The notes beneath the pieces are model-generated. The model saw only the letters and a list, made by a program, of their open reading frames with translations, was not told where the DNA came from and ran no database searches. DNA of 54,937 nucleotides, taken from positions 1 to 54,937 of the forward strand of contig CAZKWC010000015.1 in assembly GCA_964556425.1 (NCBI GenBank), given 5' to 3'. Origin of the DNA: JALQUL01 sp964556425 (GTDB lineage: Bacteria; Pseudomonadota; Gammaproteobacteria; Burkholderiales; Burkholderiaceae_C). Made by a program: the position numbers and the translations under genes. Shown piece by piece: positions 50,451 to 54,937 of this stretch (position 1 is the stretch's first letter; the number at the start of each line of letters is the position of its first letter).

Positions 50451-50669
50451 ATGGCATCTGCTAAAAAACAAGAAACTTTCGACCAACCTAACAAGCTTAT
50501 GTTAAAAACTATGAAGCTGGTGCAGGAAGCCGGAATAGATGATGTATTTTTTAAAACTAAAATTCCTTTTGGATGGCTCCAGAAATTTTCCACCGGAACC
50601 TTCAAGAACCCTTCTGTAAATCGCGTAGTTTATATCTATGAAAAATTAACTGATACCAACCTTATATAG
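50451..50669 (+). CDS. Small helix-turn-helix protein (Cro/CI-like), 72 aa
   Basis: ATG 50451 has AAGGAG seven bases upstream. Residues 25-62 (VQEAGIDDVFF.., KIPFGWLQKFSTGTFKNPSV..VVYIYEKLT) follow the phage HTH pattern in which a recognition helix is followed by NPSVNRV and a helix. It sits at the divergent promoter pair, so it may control the early switch. Confidence 0.75.
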   Translation: MASAKKQETFDQPNKLMLKTMKLVQEAGIDDVFFKTKIPFGWLQKFSTGTFKNPSVNRVVYIYEKLTDTNLI

Positions 50670-50680
50670 GAATAACTATT

Positions 50681-52948
50681 ATGCATCAAAACATTCCTAT
50701 TGAGCTTAGGAGCTTGCCGCAATGGGTAAGTGTAGATATGAGCATCGACCCTGAAACTGGAAAGCCACGTAAATGGCCTATTAATCCAGCTACTAAAAGC
50801 AAGGCAGATGTAACCAATCCATTTACATGGGGAACTTTCGAACAGGCGGTGGCATTAGGGCAACCGATTGGGTTTGTGTTTACTGAATCTGACCCCTATT
50901 GCGTAATCGATTTAGACAACAAACCTTATAACCCAGCCACCGATGAACAGTTATCTCGTCATACCAAAATATTAGAATCGTTTAATTCTTACACTGAAAA
51001 ATCAATAAGTGGCTTCGGTTACCATATTATAGTCAAGGGAAGTGTCCCTTCAGGGATAAACCGGGACAAAGTAGAAGTTTACAGTTCTGGTCGTTACATG
51101 ATATTTACCGGTAATGTAATCAATTCATCCCCTATTCAACCTTACCAAGAATGGCTAGATATTCTTTATGGGGAAATGCGCCCAGCCCCAACGGTGGACT
51201 TAGATGACTCTTTTGAATCTGAGGTTTCCGATGCTTATATTTGCGAGATGGCTTCTAACGCTGCTAACGGGGACAAATATATAGCATTATGCAACGGGGA
51301 CATGACCGGTTACCCAAGCCAATCAGAAGCCGACTTTGCTTTGTTGAGCATCATCGCTTTCTACACTAAAGACAACAACCAAGTACGTAGGCTATTTCGT
51401 TATAGTCAACTAGGTAAACGCGAAAAGGCAACCAAGAACAATGTGGCTATTGATTTCGCCTTAAGTAAAATCCGTGCCCAGCAACCTCCACCTATTGATT
51501 TAACTACCTTGGCTGAAAACGCAAAACTAGTGAACAAACCAAAACCACCAGCACCACCTGAAATACCGGTATCTACGGTTCCAATCGCTCCAGAACCAAC
51601 TCCTAGTAACAAGGTAAAATACCCTCCGGGATTGATTGGTGAGATTGCAGAATATTTTATGGCGACTTCAATTCGTCCAGTGCCTGAAATTGCCCTAACC
51701 GCGGCCATTGCTCTAACAGCCGGTATTTGTGGTAGAAGTTACAATATTTCTGGTACTGGACTGAATCAATATTTAGTATTGCTCGCCAAGACCGGTTCAG
51801 GTAAAGAAGGTGCCCTAGCTGGGATGGAAAATTTAATGGCCGCCGTGCGCCCACAATTACCAATGATTAGTGAGTTCCTTGGACCAGCCACTTTTGCATC
51901 TGGTCAAGCATTGATTAAAGTTTTAAACGAGCGCCCATGCTTTGTTTCAGTGCTCGGGGAATTCGGATTAACCTTACAACAAATATCAGACCACCGTGCC
52001 AACAATGCCGAAAAAATGCTAAAAAAAGTGTTGCTTGATTTATACGGTAAATCAGGGTGGAACCGTTTACTACAATCCTCTGTTTACTCGGACATTGAGA
52101 AGAACACCAAAGTGGTGCAGGCACCTAATGTAACTATATTCGGTGAATCTACTCCTGAAACATTTTTCGAAGGTTTAGACACCAGTCATATTGCTGAAGG
52201 TTTGATTCCCCGCTTCTCTATTATCGAATACAAAGGCGACCGCCCTAAACGTAACCTCAATGCCAATTGCCCACCCAGTCAAGCATTAAAACAAGCCTTC
52301 TCTAACTTTACCGCCGCTTCTATAGCCATCTCAATGGCTAACAAATGCGTAGATGTCCAAATGAACGCCCCATCGCAATTATTACTAGACAATTTTGATA
52401 CCATGGCAGACAATATTATGAATGCTACCAAGTCTGAGGTGGAGGTACAATTGTGGAATCGCGCCCACCTAAAGGTGCTAAAGCTCGCCGCGCTCATTGC
52501 AGTAGGGGTAAACCCCAATGCCCCCACTATTAATGAAGAAATCGCTCAGTATTCTATTGATTTCATTAAAAAAGATATCCACAGTATTACCAAACGATTC
52601 CAATCTGGTGATGTGGGGCAAGGGGAAAACCGCCAACATTTCGATGTAAAGACCGCCATTGAAGTTTACTTCAAACTGCCAAGAGACCAGATTAGAAAAT
52701 TAGTAGGTAGTGAAAATGCAATTGGCTTACGTGACAAACAAATTATACCTTACCAGTTTTTGTTTAGAAGAGTTTGCGCTTATGCCAGTTTTAGAAATGA
52801 CAAATTAGGGGCAGCCGCCGCATTGAAACGAACTTTGAAGGAAATGGTCGACCAAGGGGTATTAATCGAGTTGAATAAAATCCAGTTGAGTAAAGACCAT
52901 GGATTTTCCGGTGTCGCTTTTGGAATTGGTCAGGAATGGATAGAATAG
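50681..52948 (+). CDS. Primase-helicase (prim-pol-like N-terminus, DUF3987), 755 aa
   Basis: Residues about 1-170 resemble prim-pol/bifunctional primases: PQWVSVD, CVIDLDN (74-80) with paired Asp, and SGFGYHIIVKG. The middle carries DUF3987: PGLIGEIAEYFMATSIRPVPE, Walker A AKTGSGKEGA (369-378), and SVLGEFGLTL as a Walker B-like strand. Acts in replication initiation, directly before the candidate origin. Confidence 0.85.
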   Translation: MHQNIPIELRSLPQWVSVDMSIDPETGKPRKWPINPATKSKADVTNPFTWGTFEQAVALGQPIGFVFTESDPYCVIDLDNKPYNPATDEQLSRHTKILESFNSYTEKSISGFGYHIIVKGSVPSGINRDKVEVYSSGRYMIFTGNVINSSPIQPYQEWLDILYGEMRPAPTVDLDDSFESEVSDAYICEMASNAANGDKYIALCNGDMTGYPSQSEADFALLSIIAFYTKDNNQVRRLFRYSQLGKREKATKNNVAIDFALSKIRAQQPPPIDLTTLAENAKLVNKPKPPAPPEIPVSTVPIAPEPTPSNKVKYPPGLIGEIAEYFMATSIRPVPEIALTAAIALTAGICGRSYNISGTGLNQYLVLLAKTGSGKEGALAGMENLMAAVRPQLPMISEFLGPATFASGQALIKVLNERPCFVSVLGEFGLTLQQISDHRANNAEKMLKKVLLDLYGKSGWNRLLQSSVYSDIEKNTKVVQAPNVTIFGESTPETFFEGLDTSHIAEGLIPRFSIIEYKGDRPKRNLNANCPPSQALKQAFSNFTAASIAISMANKCVDVQMNAPSQLLLDNFDTMADNIMNATKSEVEVQLWNRAHLKVLKLAALIAVGVNPNAPTINEEIAQYSIDFIKKDIHSITKRFQSGDVGQGENRQHFDVKTAIEVYFKLPRDQIRKLVGSENAIGLRDKQIIPYQFLFRRVCAYASFRNDKLGAAAALKRTLKEMVDQGVLIELNKIQLSKDHGFSGVAFGIGQEWIE

Positions 52949-53236
52949 AGTGGTACAAAGGATAATGGGGATAATGGCTATATTTCGTGGTAAGTGGTTG
53001 TGTCATAAGGGAAATCTAGTGAAAATAGGTAGGGATAAGGATAAGGGGACGGGATAAAAAATAAAATAGGAAAAACTAATAGATTTTAGAGTAACTCTAT
53101 ATAAATACTATTATATATATATATTATTATCCTTATTATCCTTATTATCCTTTATATTAAAAACCCTTTGTCAATGGGGCTACCCAGAGGTTAATGATTT
53201 CGGATAAGGCATTATCGTTAAAAAAGGAGTAAATGA
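52949..53236. other. Candidate replication origin with GGATAA iterons
   Basis: 288 bases with no gene. GGATAATGG twice in tandem (52960-52977), GGATAAGGATAAGGGG (53033-53048), GGATAA (53052-53057), then on the other strand TTATTATCC three times in exact tandem (53124-53150), and GGATAAGG again at 53202-53209. Between them lies a very AT-rich stretch (53098-53125) and the palindrome AGAGTAACTCT (53088-53098). Iterons in opposite orientation around an AT-rich core next to the primase gene suggest an origin. Confidence 0.55.
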
Positions 53237-53656
53237 ATGACGCCAGAAGAGTTGAGTAAGACTGGAACAGAGGAAGCACACCAGACTGCATTGTTTGCAA
53301 TGTGTTCAATGAGTAAGAAGAAGTACCCTGAGTTAGAGTGGATTCATGCTATTCCAAATGGGGGGAGTCGTGGTTCTACTCCAAAACATGCTATGATTGT
53401 CGGGGCTAAGATGAAGGCGACTGGAGTGAAAGCAGGAGTGTATGATTTGTTCTTGCCGGTGCGTCGAGGTGACTGGAGTGGGTTGTACATTGAACTAAAG
53501 AAACCAGGAAAGTTAAAGACTAAAAATCAAGGTCGCTCCAACGAACAAGTTTCGTTTGCAGAGTTTGTGGAAACCCAAGGATTCGCGACTTTAGTTTGTG
53601 ACAACTGGGAGTCAGCTTGGAATGCAATTGTTCAATATTTAGAATGGAGTAATTAA
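53237..53656 (+). CDS. VRR-NUC domain nuclease, 139 aa
   Basis: Residues 12-120 match VRR-NUC (PD-(D/E)XK): E13, HAIPNGGSRG, VGAKMKATGVKAGVYDLFLP (catalytic D) and LYIELKKPG (E-x-K). Likely structure-specific endonuclease for recombination or branched DNA. AAAGGAG site. Confidence 0.88.
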   Translation: MTPEELSKTGTEEAHQTALFAMCSMSKKKYPELEWIHAIPNGGSRGSTPKHAMIVGAKMKATGVKAGVYDLFLPVRRGDWSGLYIELKKPGKLKTKNQGRSNEQVSFAEFVETQGFATLVCDNWESAWNAIVQYLEWSN

Positions 53657-53659
53657 TTG

Positions 53660-53688
53660 TTGACTAATTAGTTTAGAGTCATTATAAT
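53660..53688 (+). promoter_or_regulatory. Near-consensus sigma70 promoter
   Basis: TTGACT (53660-53665), 17 bases, TATAAT (53683-53688). The 17 bases from 53686 repeat those at promoter P2 (1752-1768). Confidence 0.85.
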
Positions 53689-53712
53689 TAATCATTCGTT
53701 AAGGAGATTGAA

Positions 53713-54033
53713 ATGGATATTTTAGAAGTGCATTTGAATGCTATTGAAGAGGCTAAAAAAGCTACTGCGGTTTATCTGGCTGAAAAAGGTGAGGATTACT
53801 TTTGCGGCTTTGCTTGGGCTGCATTAAAAATGGATGGCCGCTCACCAGAAAGCAAGAAGTTAATCAAAGCTGGTTACGCAGTCAAAGGCCATCGCGGTGA
53901 TTTGTATGTGTGGAATCCTGGTGGCTCCTCATCACAATGTATGAGTTTGAAAGAAGCCGGTGCCGAAGCTTATGTTAAATATTTTAACCAACATTCCAAT
54001 TTTAAAGCCGTTGTAGGGTCTAGACCCGACTAA
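53713..54033 (+). CDS. Hypothetical protein, 106 aa
   Basis: First gene behind the strong promoter, with AAGGAG. It has FCGFAWAALK, GHRGDLYVWNPGGSSSQCMSL and ..KEAGAEAYV segments; soluble, mixed alpha/beta. No family recognised. The promoter suggests early, high expression. Confidence 0.7.
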   Translation: MDILEVHLNAIEEAKKATAVYLAEKGEDYFCGFAWAALKMDGRSPESKKLIKAGYAVKGHRGDLYVWNPGGSSSQCMSLKEAGAEAYVKYFNQHSNFKAVVGSRPD

Positions 54034-54039
54034 ATCATA

Positions 54040-54072
54040 TTGGTGGTAGGTATTTCTTCATACCGCCACCAA
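54040..54072 (+). terminator. Hairpin after the 53713 gene
   Basis: TTGGTGG (54040-54046) with CCACCAA (54066-54072) and GGTA/TACC inside, 8-base loop. The T-tract after it is poor, so it may be a weak terminator or processing site. A second small stem GGGGC/GCCCC lies at 54102-54126. Confidence 0.4.
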
Positions 54073-54142
54073 GCTACTTTACTGTTTTAAGGGCATAGTA
54101 AGGGGCTGTACTTGGAAAATTGCCCCACGAAAGGAAATGTAA

Positions 54143-54409
54143 ATGAAAATCACCGCAGCAGATTTGCAAGCTATTGAACGGGACGTTGGAATAGCTGGGG
54201 CAATAATTTCAGTTGAACTTGGTTACGCTACTAATTGGTTGCGAGTAAGGGTTGATGATAGATTTTATCAAGAAGTTCTTGCATGGTATCCAGCTAAACA
54301 TGAAGTAGTTAAAAATGAAGTTTTTAAATGTTTTGCAAACAACGCCCGTCGATATTTAATGGACAGTAACATAACCGTACAGAAGGAGAACTTAAATGGC
54401 ACTAAATGA
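54143..54409 (+). CDS. Hypothetical protein, 88 aa
   Basis: AAAGGAAATG site. Helical N-terminus (ITAADLQAIERDVGIAGAII) and tryptophans in the centre. Overlaps the next gene by 14 bases. Function unknown. Confidence 0.6.
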   Translation: MKITAADLQAIERDVGIAGAIISVELGYATNWLRVRVDDRFYQEVLAWYPAKHEVVKNEVFKCFANNARRYLMDSNITVQKENLNGTK

Positions 54410-54722
54410 GCATGCAAAAGCAACTATTGAAAAACTAACTTCGGGGTCGGCAGATGTACTTTCACCAGACCATATTGGAGTAACGAAAGCATCGTTCCCT
54501 GTGTTGTTGGATGGGGTAATGAAAGTTACTGCCAGCGGGGACGGTGCCCAATTAGTAGGACTTGGATTTTTTGGTGGTGAGTTGTGCACGGTTTGGGCAA
54601 GCGCCACTGGTCCAAGTGGATATGCAATCCATTCAGCGGGTACTATTCATTTGAAAGATACTCCTCCTGGGGTAGTTCGCAAATGGGTTTCTAAAATGCG
54701 CAACCTGTTAAGATTTGATTAA
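54396..54722 (+). CDS. Hypothetical protein, 108 aa
   Basis: AAGGAG site inside the previous gene. Beta-rich middle with GLGFFGGELCTVWASATGPSG. No family recognised. The stop overlaps the next ATG (TTAATG). Confidence 0.6.
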   Translation: MALNEHAKATIEKLTSGSADVLSPDHIGVTKASFPVLLDGVMKVTASGDGAQLVGLGFFGGELCTVWASATGPSGYAIHSAGTIHLKDTPPGVVRKWVSKMRNLLRFD

Positions 54723-54937
54723 TGAAACGCTACCAAATAATTGTAATCAACGGTCTTCATTTGGAGGTAGGGTTTACCAGTAACAAAAGCCGCGATATGT
54801 TTGGCACTGGGGATAGCCCTTCTATGCTCGAAGTTGAGATTCATGATGTAGTGATTGATGGTCATGATATTAAGAGCGTTTTGAGCGAAGATGTATTATT
54901 ATCTATTGACAATGAATTGAGGAGTAAATATGTTTAA
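54722..54937 (+). CDS. Hypothetical protein, 71 aa
   Basis: Coupled to the previous gene. Alternating beta strands (RYQIIVINGLHLEVGF.., MLEVEIHDVVIDGHDI). Its stop is the last codon of the window, and the overlapping GAGGAG...ATGTTT looks like the start of the next gene, continuing at base 1 if the molecule is circular. Confidence 0.6.
   Translation: MKRYQIIVINGLHLEVGFTSNKSRDMFGTGDSPSMLEVEIHDVVIDGHDIKSVLSEDVLLSIDNELRSKYV

Noticed and set aside
50451..50669. Lysogeny repressor
   Set aside because: It is a small Cro-like HTH protein, but no integrase, attachment site or second repressor is visible, so a lysogeny switch is not supported.

Overview
The window is a nearly complete genome of a tailed dsDNA phage with a contractile tail (myovirus morphotype) that infects a Gram-negative bacterium. 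The evidence is a full head, neck, sheath, tube, baseplate and fiber gene set, an Rz/Rz1-type spanin pair, and no recognisable ribosomal, metabolic or other host housekeeping genes. Base composition is AT-rich. I see no integrase, no classical CI repressor and no tRNA, so a lytic lifestyle is the simplest reading, but this is inferred from absence. The baseplate (plug, Gp138-type spike, wedge, J-like, DUF2612) resembles the short, simple contractile tails of freshwater phages. The host cannot be named from the sequence.

Layout. (1) 1-3.9 kb, rightward: many very small genes (several single-helix membrane peptides), tandem promoters near 1.7 kb, a DUF2786 protein, a short DksA/TraR-like zinc protein and a SleB-like wall hydrolase. 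(2) 3.9-30.9 kb, rightward: TerS, TerL, DUF1073 portal, minor head protein, an accessory block with two kinds of direct repeats, DUF2213 protease with an internal scaffold start, cement protein, capsid, neck proteins, DUF3383 sheath, DUF3277 tube, tail chaperone with a -1 frameshift site, tape measure with a transglycosylase domain, baseplate and fibers. (3) 30.9-33.3 kb: lysis cassette with holin-like membrane proteins, an amidase with an EF-hand loop, and Rz with embedded Rz1. (4) 33.3-50.3 kb, leftward: DenV-like glycosylase, family B polymerase, clamp-like protein, DpdA-like transglycosylase, a PRTase-FolE fusion, QueD, QueC, QueE, three proteins sharing one C-terminal domain, SF2 helicase, PD-(D/E)XK nuclease, DUF669, Sak4-like ATPase, ThyX and MazG. 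(5) 50.4-54.9 kb, rightward: small HTH protein, primase/DUF3987 helicase, a GGATAA-iteron region that may be the replication origin, VRR-NUC nuclease and small unknowns.

How it works together. FolE, QueD, QueE and QueC would convert GTP to preQ0, and the DpdA homologue encoded with the polymerase and clamp would insert it into phage DNA. The predicted result is 7-deazaguanine-modified DNA that resists host restriction. Leftward transcription units start from a recurring TTGATT-16/17-TATAAT promoter, often with a GAGTTAAT half-site. The two rightward blocks read into each other if the ends are joined: the last 8 bases plus the first 61 form one short open frame behind a good ribosome binding site. 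The molecule is therefore probably circular or circularly permuted.

Two 100-base runs of N mark assembly gaps, one inside the fiber region and one at 46.2 kb that looks spurious because the same 13 bases flank both sides.
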